Below are positions 7,811 to 14,000 of a stretch of DNA of 33,426 nucleotides, piece after piece. Position numbers and translations under genes: made by a program. The DNA is taken from NCBI GenBank assembly GCA_900542395.1, contig UQNM01000021.1:1-33426 (forward strand). Reading direction: 5' to 3'. Positions within the stretch are counted from its first letter, which is position 1. Each line of letters opens with the position of its first letter. Source of the DNA: an uncultured Eubacteriales bacterium. Lineage in GTDB: Bacteria; Bacillota; Clostridia; Christensenellales; Aristaeellaceae. The notes under the pieces were generated by a model. That model saw only the letters and a list, made by a program, of their open reading frames with translations. It made no database searches and was not told where the DNA came from.

Positions 7811-9037
7811 TCACAAACCGTCCGATATGCTCTTTTTCGTCTGTTCGTCCAGTTGCCGGTACAGCCGCCTGCTCAGCGCCCGAACGGCCTCTTCAAGCGT
7901 CCACGGCTCCGCGTCGCCATTCGCCTGCGCGACGTCCGGCGTTTCGCCGCCGATGGTCACGCGCATGCTCGCGCCGCCCTGCAAAAACGTGTTCTCGTTC
8001 AGCATCAGCTTGCCGGTTACCTCGCAGTCAAGCGCGTCCGCCGTCGCTTCCCCGGTCGTCACGCGGATCACGTTTTTCCCCTCCGCGTCGATCCGGTTCA
8101 GCCCCTGCATGTTTTTGCCCGGCCGGTTGTCCTTCTGCGTCATGTTGACGGAAACGGTGATCTTCTCGTTCAGCGTCTCCCCGTCCGCCGTCCAGTCGTT
8201 TCTCTGGTTCACCTTGAGCATCATGTAAACCGAATAGCCCTCCAGCTTGCCGCTGGCCTTGAGCGTCGTGGCGACGCTCGTTTGACCCTTCCGGTCTTTC
8301 TGCTCGACCTTGTCCTGACGCAGCGCGCTGTAAACCAGCTCGACGACGTTTTTATCGTCCTTTCGGAAAGTCAGTTCAAAGGTGTCCTTCGGCGCTCTGC
8401 CGCCCGGCTGGCGCAGATAGCCGCTGACCGTCCACGTTTCGCCCTCGATCGTGAGCGCCCCTTCGACGTTCAGCTTGGTCAGCCGTTCGCCGTCGTCGCT
8501 CATCGTCCGCTTCACGTCAAACGCATCGGCCGCCGTCGCGCCGAAGCCGAGAACGTCGCCCGCCTTTAACCCTTTCAGCCATGCTTCAACGGCGCTCAGC
8601 GGCACGCGCTCCAAAATCGGCGTGGTTTGCAGCCGCTCGGCCAGCGCGTTCCAATCTGCCTGCGCCTCGTCCGGCACGGAAATCCCGGTTTCAAGGGGAT
8701 GGCCGTCCACGCTGATCCGCCCGTCCTGCGCGACGTCGGCCTGCATCAGCGTTTCGCCGCCGCGCTCAAGCGTCAGGCCGCCGCGCGCGTCGTCGCCCCA
8801 AACGCGCAGCGTCGTGCCCTCCAGCATCTTTTTCAGCACGGACAGGTTGCGCGCGTAAAATGCGTTTTCCACCGTCAGCGTCACGTCCGCGCTGACGGTC
8901 GGGTTTTCCTTCATCTTTTCGCTCACCCGCGCGAGGCCGGGCGAAAAGCAGCCGACGCTCGGGCGCTGCTGCGCGCCCGCGCAGGCAGCCGCGAGCGTGA
9001 GCAGCAGCGCCAAAAAAGCGAATATTTTGTGTTTCAT
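7811..9037 (-). CDS. Secreted protein or lipoprotein of unknown function (408 aa)
   Basis: No family is recognised. ATG 9037 has AGGAGG five bases upstream and begins a signal peptide, MKHKIFAFLALLLTLAAACAGA. The Cys at residue 19 could be a lipobox Cys (A-A-A-C, a poor match because the -3 position is Ala rather than Leu), or type I cleavage could follow A-G-A. The rest has alternating-strand patterns with many Lys, Asp and Thr, for example VSADVTLTVENAF, KLNVEGALTIEGETW and ITVSVNMTQKD. It ends with a helical, basic tail (EEAVRALSRRLYRQL). It stands 61 bp downstream of rimM, where trmD and rplS usually follow, and directly upstream of the 566-aa secreted protein. Confidence 0.75.
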   Translation of the reverse strand: MKHKIFAFLALLLTLAAACAGAQQRPSVGCFSPGLARVSEKMKENPTVSADVTLTVENAFYARNLSVLKKMLEGTTLRVWGDDARGGLTLERGGETLMQADVAQDGRISVDGHPLETGISVPDEAQADWNALAERLQTTPILERVPLSAVEAWLKGLKAGDVLGFGATAADAFDVKRTMSDDGERLTKLNVEGALTIEGETWTVSGYLRQPGGRAPKDTFELTFRKDDKNVVELVYSALRQDKVEQKDRKGQTSVATTLKASGKLEGYSVYMMLKVNQRNDWTADGETLNEKITVSVNMTQKDNRPGKNMQGLNRIDAEGKNVIRVTTGEATADALDCEVTGKLMLNENTFLQGGASMRVTIGGETPDVAQANGDAEPWTLEEAVRALSRRLYRQLDEQTKKSISDGL

Positions 9038-9098
9038 CTTGTCCTCCTGCGAAGCAGACGATTCAGCGGCCTGTTTTCTTCCCGTCGGACGCAAAAAA

Positions 9099-9647
9099 TT
9101 ATTCGTCGCGCTCGGCCGGTTCGTCTTCCCAAACGGCGACCTCGGCCAGCGCGGCGCTGTCCAGCGTCATCACGCCCGCGTCCACATCCACCGTTTTCAC
9201 CACGCGCTTGAGCGCCGGAATCATCAATTCGCCGCGCGGCGTATTGAACACATACACGTCGCAGACCGCGTTCGGCTTGAGCACGTCGCGCAGTGTGCCG
9301 ATGGTTTCGCCCGTCTCATCCACCGCCCGAAGGCCGATCAATTCGCAGACGAAGTTTTCATCCGCGCCGAGCTTGATGGCGTGCCGGCGATCGACGTAGA
9401 CCTCCGCCCCGCGCAGCACCTCCGCCGCGTCGCGGTCGCTCACGCCCTCCAGCTGCAAAAACGCAAAGCCGTCGTAGCTGCGCCCCTTGAGCACCTTTTT
9501 TTCTTCCATCCGCCCGTTCTTTTTCAGGAACACGCTTTCCAGCCGCGCGTAACGGCTCATGTCCTCTGTCATCGCACGCAGTTTCACCTCGCCGCGAATC
9601 CCCTGCGGGCGCACGATTTCGCCGATTTGCAGATATTCCTGCTGCAT
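9099..9647 (-). CDS. rimM: 16S rRNA processing protein RimM
   Basis: This 182-residue assembly factor helps mature the 30S head and binds ribosomal protein S19. The N-terminal RimM domain starts L-Q-I-G-E-I-V-R-P-Q-G-I-R-G-E-V, the family hallmark; the C-terminal PRC-barrel includes GLRAVDETGETIG and ending strands near PALKRVV. ATG 9647 has AGGAGG eight bases upstream; a longer frame to 9746 adds no homology. It lies in the order ylxM-ffh-rpsP-khpA-rimM, which is conserved in Firmicutes. The usual next genes trmD and rplS are missing here, replaced by secreted-protein genes. A 10-bp hairpin lies between khpA and rimM. Confidence 0.95.
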   Translation of the reverse strand: MQQEYLQIGEIVRPQGIRGEVKLRAMTEDMSRYARLESVFLKKNGRMEEKKVLKGRSYDGFAFLQLEGVSDRDAAEVLRGAEVYVDRRHAIKLGADENFVCELIGLRAVDETGETIGTLRDVLKPNAVCDVYVFNTPRGELMIPALKRVVKTVDVDAGVMTLDSAALAEVAVWEDEPAERDE

Positions 9648-9671
9648 CCGCTTTTCCTCCTTAAAACACAA

Positions 9672-9697
9672 CATGCCGCGCATCGCTGCGCGGCATG
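9672..9697 (-). promoter_or_regulatory. Intercistronic hairpin between khpA and rimM
   Basis: A perfect 10-bp stem CATGCCGCGC / GCGCGGCATG has a 6-base loop. On the minus strand TTGTGTTTTAA follows and then the rimM ribosome site. It could act as a leaky terminator, a processing site or an mRNA-stability element that lowers rimM expression relative to khpA. Confidence 0.6.
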
Positions 9698-9729
9698 GTA
9701 TGGTTTTCTTCGGCCTTGCCTTGCAGCGC

Positions 9730-9957
9730 TTAGAGAATCTCGACAAAAACGGGCTTCTCGCTGCGCGCGGTTGCCGCCTTGACCACGGAACGGATGGATT
9801 TGGCGATGCGGCCCTGTTTGCCGATCACCTTGCCCATATCATCCGGGCCGACGCTCAGCTCGATGATGACGGATTCGGGGTTGTCCACGGTTTTCACCTG
9901 AACCTGCTCCGGGTGATCCACCAGCGTCGAGGCGATGTAGCGAACCAGTTCTTCCAT
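9730..9957 (-). CDS. khpA: KhpA, KH-domain RNA-binding protein (YlqC family)
   Basis: This is a 75-residue single KH domain with the RNA-binding loop G-K-Q-G (VIGKQGRIAKSI) and a typical C-terminus ending P-V-F-V-E-I-L. KhpA forms a complex with KhpB/EloR and affects cell elongation and RNA metabolism in Gram-positive bacteria (family knowledge). Its place between rpsP and rimM is the conserved position of ylqC. It begins 42 bp after rpsP. Confidence 0.95.
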   Translation of the reverse strand: MEELVRYIASTLVDHPEQVQVKTVDNPESVIIELSVGPDDMGKVIGKQGRIAKSIRSVVKAATARSEKPVFVEIL

Positions 9958-9999
9958 TGTCAGGCCTGCCTTTCCGGGCTTCGCCCGATTACGTCGCGA

Positions 10000-10242
10000 T
10001 TAGGCGATGGCGCCGCTCTTCTTGAGCAGCGCGCGGACGGTATCGGTCGGCTGAGCGCCGTTCTTGATCCACTGCTGCGCCTTCTCCGCGTCGATCTTCA
10101 GCTCAACCGGGTTGGAAACCGGGTTGTAGTAGCCCAGCTCGTCGATGAAGCGGCCATCGCGGGACGCGCGCTCGTCGGCGACGACAACACGGTAAAACGG
10201 CTTCTTCTTCATGCCCATTCTCTTCAGACGAATCTTAACCAT
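10000..10242 (-). CDS. rpsP: 30S ribosomal protein S16
   Basis: The 80-residue protein matches S16 throughout: M-V-K-I-R-L-K-R-M-G at the N-terminus, then PFYRVVVADER and R-D-G-R-F-I-D-E-L-G-Y-Y-N-P. It binds 16S rRNA in the body of the small subunit. AAGGAGG lies about seven bases upstream of ATG. The gap to ffh (78 bp) has a weak hairpin (CAATCA-AA-TGATTG) but no terminator-like T run. Confidence 0.97.
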   Translation of the reverse strand: MVKIRLKRMGMKKKPFYRVVVADERASRDGRFIDELGYYNPVSNPVELKIDAEKAQQWIKNGAQPTDTVRALLKKSGAIA

Positions 10243-10320
10243 TGTGGTGTTCCTCCTTAAAACTCATGAAAGGTTGAATGATTTATAACCTCAATCAAAT
10301 GATTGTCGGCTTCCTTGGGT

Positions 10321-11655
10321 TCAGCGCATCGGCGGGAAGCGGAAACGCCCCTTCTTGCCGCGCGACTGGTTCATAACCATCTTCATCTGCTTCTTCATCT
10401 CCTCGAATTGGCGGATGAGCTGGTTGACGTCCTGCACCGTCGTGCCGCTGCCCGCCGCGATTCTGCGGCGGCGGCTGGCGTTGAGGATTTCGGGACGCCT
10501 GCGCTCCTTGGGCGTCATGGAGCGGATGATGGCCTCCGGCTTCTTCATGGCGTCGTCCGGAATGTCGATATCGCCGATGGCGCCCATGCCCGGCAGCATC
10601 TTGAGGATGCCGGAAAGCGGGCCCATCTTCTTGATCTGCTGCATCTGGCTGAGGAAATCGTCGAGCGTGAAGTCGGCGTTCTTCATCCTTCTGGCCAGAT
10701 CGCCGGCCTCTTCGGGGTCGATGTCGATGTTCTCCTGCGCCTTCTCGATGAGCGTCATCACGTCGCCCATGCCGAGAATACGGGAAGCCATGCGCTCCGG
10801 GTGGAACGCTTCCAGATCGGTCAGCTTTTCGCCCGTACCCGCGAACTTGATCGGCTTACCCGTCACCGCGCGCACGGAGAGCGCCGCGCCGCCGCGGGTA
10901 TCGCCGTCCAGCTTGGTGAGGATCACGCCGGTGATTTCCAGCTTCTCGTTGAACGTGTTGGCGACGTTGACCGCGTCCTGACCGGTCATCGCGTCGATGG
11001 TCAGCAGGATTTCGCTCGGATGGACGGCCTCGCAGATTCTGTGAAGCTCCTCCATCAGCGCCTCGTCGATGTGCAGGCGGCCGGCGGTATCCAGAATCAC
11101 CACGTCGCGCTGATGCTGGCGGGCGTATTCGACCGCCTCCAGCGCGGTCTTGACCGGGTCCTGCGTACCGTGCTCATACACCGGCACGCCGACCTGACCG
11201 CCGACGACCTGAAGCTGCTTGATGGCCGCCGGGCGATAGATATCGCAGCCGACCAGCAGCGGACGCTTGCCGTCCTTTTTCAGCCAGTTCGCCAGCTTGG
11301 CGGACATCGTCGTTTTGCCCGCGCCCTGCAAGCCGCAGAGCATAAACACCGAAATCGGGGACGAGCTGTATTGCAGCCTCGCGTTCGAGCCGCCCATCAA
11401 TTCCGTCAGCTCTTCATTGACGATCTTGACGACCTGCTGCTGGGTGCTCAGGCCGCTTTGGGTTTCCTGCCCGATGCAGCGCTCGGTGGCCTTTTTCACG
11501 AAGTCCTTGACAACCTTATAGTTGACGTCGGCCTCCAGCAAGGCCATGCGCACCTCGCGCATCACCAGCTTGACGTCCTCCTCGGTCAGGCTGCCCTTGC
11601 CGCGCACCTTGCCGAACGCCTGCTGCAAGCGCTGAGTCAATCCTTCAAAGGCCAT
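10321..11655 (-). CDS. ffh: Signal recognition particle protein Ffh (SRP54)
   Basis: The 444-residue GTPase of the signal recognition particle binds the 4.5S/scRNA and emerging signal sequences and delivers ribosomes to FtsY. Residues about 1-90 are the N domain. The G domain has G1 GLQGAGKTT, DTAGR and TKLDGD. The C-terminal M domain is rich in Met (QMQQIKKMGPL, KMLPGMG) and carries the RNA-binding stretch S-R-R-R-R-I-A-A-G-S-G. ATG 11655 is one base after the ylxM stop and has a purine-rich GAGGAG site inside the ylxM end, so the two genes are translationally coupled. A longer frame starting at 11745 merely overlaps ylxM. Confidence 0.97.
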   Translation of the reverse strand: MAFEGLTQRLQQAFGKVRGKGSLTEEDVKLVMREVRMALLEADVNYKVVKDFVKKATERCIGQETQSGLSTQQQVVKIVNEELTELMGGSNARLQYSSSPISVFMLCGLQGAGKTTMSAKLANWLKKDGKRPLLVGCDIYRPAAIKQLQVVGGQVGVPVYEHGTQDPVKTALEAVEYARQHQRDVVILDTAGRLHIDEALMEELHRICEAVHPSEILLTIDAMTGQDAVNVANTFNEKLEITGVILTKLDGDTRGGAALSVRAVTGKPIKFAGTGEKLTDLEAFHPERMASRILGMGDVMTLIEKAQENIDIDPEEAGDLARRMKNADFTLDDFLSQMQQIKKMGPLSGILKMLPGMGAIGDIDIPDDAMKKPEAIIRSMTPKERRRPEILNASRRRRIAAGSGTTVQDVNQLIRQFEEMKKQMKMVMNQSRGKKGRFRFPPMR

Positions 11656-11656
11656 C

Positions 11657-11986
11657 TTACTCCTCCTCTTGTGAAAGCAGCCGCTCCAGAATCTCCTTTG
11701 CGCGCTGCGTCTGCCCGCTTTCCAGGGCGGAGAGCCCTTCCTCAAGGCCCTGCGTCATGCTTTGATACCGCCTGAGCAGCCCAAGCTGCCGTTCGTAATC
11801 CTCAAGCTGACACGCCGCGCGGTGAACCGCGTCGTAAACCCCCTGTCTGGAAATGCCTTCTCGGGCGGCGATTTCCGAAAGGGAGAAATCCTCGTTGCAG
11901 TATAAGGCGAGCAGCTTCCGCTGCCGCTCGGTGAGCAACGGCCCGTAAAAATCGAACAGCCAGCCGATTTCAATCCGATCCGCCAC
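11657..11986 (-). CDS. ylxM: YlxM/p13-like DNA-binding protein
   Basis: This is a small helix-turn-helix protein of the UPF0122 family, placed directly before ffh as in most Firmicutes and thought to assist SRP assembly or regulation. It starts I-E-I-G-W-L-F-D-F-Y-G-P-L-L-T-x-R-Q and contains the sigma-70 region 4-like HTH FSLSEIAAREGISRQGVYDAVHR, followed by a coiled C-terminus. I chose GTG 11986 (109 aa) because GGGAGG lies five bases upstream. An upstream TTG at 12004 would put the start inside the second operator-like inverted repeat and has no ribosome site. Confidence 0.92.
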   Translation of the reverse strand: MADRIEIGWLFDFYGPLLTERQRKLLALYCNEDFSLSEIAAREGISRQGVYDAVHRAACQLEDYERQLGLLRRYQSMTQGLEEGLSALESGQTQRAKEILERLLSQEEE

Positions 11987-11999
11987 AGGCACCTCCCGT

Positions 12000-12019
12000 G
12001 TCAAGCGTCTTTCCTTGAC
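12000..12019. promoter_or_regulatory. Operator-like inverted repeat, copy B (GTCAAG-N8-CTTGAC)
   Basis: This 20-bp inverted repeat with 6-bp arms sits from about +4 to +23 of the ylxM-ffh transcript. It matches copy A at 12053-12072 in 16 of 20 positions. In RNA it could also fold as a small hairpin just before the ylxM ribosome site. Confidence 0.55.
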
Positions 12020-12028
12020 AGCTCGGTT

Positions 12029-12057
12029 ATTGTATCATATCGCCCTCGCCATGTCAA
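12029..12057 (-). promoter_or_regulatory. Strong sigma-A promoter of the ylxM-ffh-rpsP-khpA-rimM operon
   Basis: Minus-strand -35 TTGACA (12052-12057) and -10 TACAAT (12029-12034) are 17 bp apart, near consensus. The start falls near 12022. The -35 overlaps the last codons of the upstream EamA gene and one arm of an inverted repeat. Confidence 0.9.
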
Positions 12058-12072
12058 GCCTTTTCGCTTGAC
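12053..12072. promoter_or_regulatory. Operator-like inverted repeat, copy A (GTCAAG-N8-CTTGAC)
   Basis: The arms extend to 7 bp (GTCAAGC / GCTTGAC). The left arm coincides with the -35 box of the ylxM promoter. The centre is 53 bp, about five helical turns, from copy B, so both sites face the same side of the DNA. Confidence 0.55.
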
Positions 12073-13025
12073 GCCGATCCCAAAATTTTGGCCTCCTCCT
12101 GCCGCTGCCCGCGGTTGACCACCGCGATGCTCACGCAGATCATCGCCAGCGCCGCCGCGTAGCGCAGAAGCGGCGCGTCGCTGTTTCGATCCACCAGCAG
12201 CAGCGACAGAATCACGCCGAAAATCGGTTGCAGGAACGTGTAGACCGCCACGCGGGAAACCGGATTCACCCGCAGCAGCACCGCCCAAAGCGAATACGCC
12301 ACCGCCGAGAGCAGCGCCAGATACAGCAGCACGACGTAAGCCATCGGGTTATCGGAAACGAGCCGCCCGCCCGCCGCAAAGCCGCCGAGCGCCATCACCG
12401 CGCCGCCGAGCATGAACTGCCAGCCGCTCATAACCACCGGGCTGTCAAACTGGCCGAATTTCTTAATCAGCCCCGTGCTGCACGCCGAGGCGACCATCGA
12501 AATGATGACAAATCCCTCGCCGATCAGGCGAACCCCGCCGCCAAAGCCGTCCTTCGTCCAGTTGACGACGACCACGCCCGCCACGCCGATCAGCCCGCCG
12601 ATCCACTTGAGCGCGTTCATCCGCTCCGTGCGGAAGATGAAGCAGGCAATCAAAATCGACGTAAACGCCTGAAGCCCCTGAATGATCGCGCCCTTCGCGC
12701 TCGCCGTGTGCGCCACGCCGATGTAAAAGAACACGTATTGAATGATCGTCTGCGCCAGAGAGAGCTTCACCACGTTGCCCCAGCTCGTCCTCTTCGGAAA
12801 CGCGGGCGACTTTCGCGCGACGCTTTCAAACAGAATCGTCAGAAAGCCCGCCAGAAAGAAGCGGCAGCCGCCGAAGAGAATCTGCGTCGCCGTGTCGCCT
12901 GCGGACACGCCGAAATAGCGATAGCCCAAATTGATAAACGGAATCGCGCTGCCCCAGAGCAGGCAGCACAGACCGGCCAGCAGCATCACCACCAGCGGCT
13001 TTGAAAGCGTTTGCTTGTTTTGCAT
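12054..13025 (-). CDS. EamA/DMT-family transporter (drug/metabolite exporter)
   Basis: This 323-residue membrane protein has about ten transmembrane helices in two EamA repeats. The first includes LLWGSAIPFINLGY and the conserved ...GAIIQGLQAFTSILIACFIF...ALKWIGGLIGVAGVVVVN. The second covers MSGWQFMLGGAVMAL through VYTFLQPIFGVILSLLL. DMT members export amino acids, nucleobases or other metabolites; the substrate cannot be told. ATG 13025 has AAGGAG seven bases upstream. No clear promoter is seen in the 50 bp before it, so it may be read from the small-peptide promoter at 13368-13396, which lies upstream in the same direction. Its 3' end carries the promoter of the ylxM operon. Confidence 0.88.
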   Translation of the reverse strand: MQNKQTLSKPLVVMLLAGLCCLLWGSAIPFINLGYRYFGVSAGDTATQILFGGCRFFLAGFLTILFESVARKSPAFPKRTSWGNVVKLSLAQTIIQYVFFYIGVAHTASAKGAIIQGLQAFTSILIACFIFRTERMNALKWIGGLIGVAGVVVVNWTKDGFGGGVRLIGEGFVIISMVASACSTGLIKKFGQFDSPVVMSGWQFMLGGAVMALGGFAAGGRLVSDNPMAYVVLLYLALLSAVAYSLWAVLLRVNPVSRVAVYTFLQPIFGVILSLLLVDRNSDAPLLRYAAALAMICVSIAVVNRGQRQEEAKILGSASSEKA

Positions 13026-13073
13026 GATTGTTCTCCTTCTGTAAAATGCTGGCTGAACAAGATGATGTTCGCC

Positions 13074-13141
13074 TAAAAAAACGCCCTGCACGTTGACATC
13101 GGGTCGCAAAGGTGCTATCATAAAGATACGGCAGAGGGCTT
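13074..13141 (-). terminator. Possible terminator or 3' structure of the small-peptide mRNA
   Basis: On the minus strand GCCCTCTGC (just past the peptide stop) can pair with GCAGGGC (13083-13089), which runs directly into a G plus seven Ts (13074-13081). The stem has a 2-base bulge and a long loop, so it is a weak candidate. The same GCCCTCTG segment can instead pair with the mRNA 5' leader. Confidence 0.4.
13093..13121 (+). promoter_or_regulatory. Strong plus-strand promoter for an antisense RNA
   Basis: Consensus -35 TTGACA (13093-13098), 17-bp spacer, then -10 TATCAT (13116-13121). No plus-strand gene follows; transcription would start near 13128 and run into the 3' end of the minus-strand small-peptide gene. 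Confidence 0.85.
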
Positions 13142-13206
13142 TTGCTTTAGTTAGCCCTGCTTACCCAGACGATCATGATGCCGGTCATGGTCGTCTTTTT
13201 TCTTTT
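13128..13206 (+). ncRNA. Predicted antisense RNA (candidate type I antitoxin)
   Basis: A transcript from the promoter at 13093-13121 would be about 79 nt. It would end at an intrinsic terminator whose 11-bp stem, GACGATCATGA / TCATGGTCGTC (13168-13178 with 13185-13195, one G-T pair), is followed by six Ts, C and four Ts. The whole RNA is complementary to the last 18 codons, the stop codon and the early 3' UTR of the 43-residue peptide gene on the other strand. Its 5' segment CAGAGGGCTT is identical to the mRNA leader segment that can pair with the mRNA 3' end, so the RNA would compete with that internal pairing. No protein is encoded. Existence is predicted from promoter and terminator only. 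Confidence 0.7.
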
Positions 13207-13282
13207 GCAGGTCACAAAGCGTTTCCCGCAGCACATAGGCCACGATGCAAGCGCCTGAAATCAACAAGAGAAGATTCGGCAT
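13151..13282 (-). CDS. Small hydrophobic peptide, candidate type I toxin (43 aa)
   Basis: ATG 13282 is preceded by an ideal Shine-Dalgarno AAGGAGGTGA. The peptide begins M-P-N-L-L-L-L-I-S-G-A-C-I-V-A-Y-V-L, a single membrane segment. A charged tail follows, with K-K-K-D-D and a His/Asp/Arg-rich end (HDRHHDR). This one-helix-plus-charged-tail form is that of type I toxins and holin-like peptides of Firmicutes, but I cannot assign it to a named family. It has its own promoter, a structured leader and an antisense RNA over its 3' end. The likely action is membrane depolarisation or damage when the antisense RNA falls, which is inference. Alternatively it is a small membrane-protein partner of the downstream EamA transporter. 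Confidence 0.72.
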   Translation of the reverse strand: MPNLLLLISGACIVAYVLRETLCDLQKKKDDHDRHHDRLGKQG

Positions 13283-13326
13283 GGCTTTCACCTCCTTCCG
13301 GCCGGATTCCGGGGTAGAATGGTGTC

Positions 13327-13360
13327 AAGCCCTCTGTCGCACTTATCGGTTTTGAACCGA
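13327..13360 (-). promoter_or_regulatory. Structured 5' leader of the small-peptide mRNA
   Basis: The leader holds an inverted repeat TCGGTT-N3-AACCGA (13346-13360). It also holds the segment CAGAGGGCTT (minus strand, 13327-13336), which is perfectly complementary over 10 bases to AAGCCCTCTG just after the stop codon (13132-13141). The two flank the gene and could lock the mRNA into an untranslated 5'-3' paired form. Confidence 0.6.
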
Positions 13361-13367
13361 CAGAAAA

Positions 13368-13396
13368 ATTAAACCATACATTCTGTATTTCGTCAA
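13368..13396 (-). promoter_or_regulatory. Promoter of the small-peptide gene with extended -10
   Basis: Minus-strand -35 TTGACG (13391-13396), 17-bp spacer, -10 TTTAAT (13368-13373) with TGG immediately before it (extended -10). The spacer contains a perfect inverted repeat ATACA-N3-TGTAT (13376-13388), a possible repressor site. The region 13397-13508 upstream holds nothing I recognise. Confidence 0.75.
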
Positions 13397-13508
13397 TATC
13401 GAAAGCCGCCTTGAAGTCGCCTGCATATCCTGCAAAATCTCTAATGCGTCAGAATTTCCGCATGTTGTGGCTCGTTATGCATTTTTCTATACATTCATTG
13501 TCCATGAA

Positions 13509-13549
13509 AGAAGCGCCTGTCTTTCCCTTTGGGATAGACGGACGCTTCT
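13509..13549 (-). terminator. Hairpin terminator after the DUF3783 gene
   Basis: AGAAGCG (13509-13515) pairs with CGCTTCT (13543-13549) around an inner GTCT...TCCC-TTT-GGGA...AGAC stem. It begins eight bases after the DUF3783 stop on the minus strand; the following tract (TTTC) is short, so efficiency is uncertain. Confidence 0.65.
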
Positions 13550-13556
13550 CTTGCTT

Positions 13557-13964
13557 TTACCCCTGATGTCTCTTTCCTTCGCCGCTCGTCATGGCGCGAT
13601 GCTCGCCCGCGAGCTCCTCATGCAGCTTTTCGCTGTCCCATGCCGCGTTGGTCGGCGTGAGCATCGCCTTGAGCGCCACGGGCGCGATGCCCATCCGGCG
13701 AAACAGGCCGAGGAACGTGTTCATCATCCCCGCCGGAAAATTCGCCATCACCAGCATCTCATCCTCAAAGCCCGCGCCCGTATACGCCGCCTCGCGCGCG
13801 TCCTCCGCGCCGCAGAGCGCCGCAATCGTCTGGGCATATTCCGCCTTTTCCACCGGGCGGACGCGGATTTTAAGCCGCATCGCCGCCAGCCGAATCTTCT
13901 GCATTTTTTCACCGGTCAGGTTATAGCAGAGCAAAACAGGCTGTTTCATCGTCTTTTCCCCCAT
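13557..13964 (-). CDS. DUF3783-type conserved protein
   Basis: This is a 135-residue cytoplasmic protein with no signal or membrane segment. It has the form of DUF3783 proteins found in Clostridia: an N-terminal strand (VLLCYNLTGEKMQKIRLAAMRLKIRVRPV), a central Y-A-Q-T-I-A-A-L segment, and a C-terminal P-A-G-M-M-N-T-F-L-x-x-F-R-R-M-G with P-V-A-L-K-A-M-L-T-P-T-N. The function of the family is not known. The start could be 13964 (AAGG six bases upstream) or ATG 13949 (GGGGGA about eight bases upstream); I list the longer form. It lies 36 bp after the flippase gene and is probably co-transcribed with it. Confidence 0.75.
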   Translation of the reverse strand: MGEKTMKQPVLLCYNLTGEKMQKIRLAAMRLKIRVRPVEKAEYAQTIAALCGAEDAREAAYTGAGFEDEMLVMANFPAGMMNTFLGLFRRMGIAPVALKAMLTPTNAAWDSEKLHEELAGEHRAMTSGEGKRHQG

Positions 13965-14000
13965 TCGTCGCCTTGTGTCTGGTTTTGTGCATGGGCGCGC

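Noticed and set aside
4298..8569. 1423-codon open frame on the plus strand
   Set aside because: It is antisense to hprK, the HD-domain gene and the secreted-protein genes, which have ribosome sites, family motifs and terminators. Its product is a low-complexity Arg/His/Ala-rich shadow typical of GC-rich DNA.
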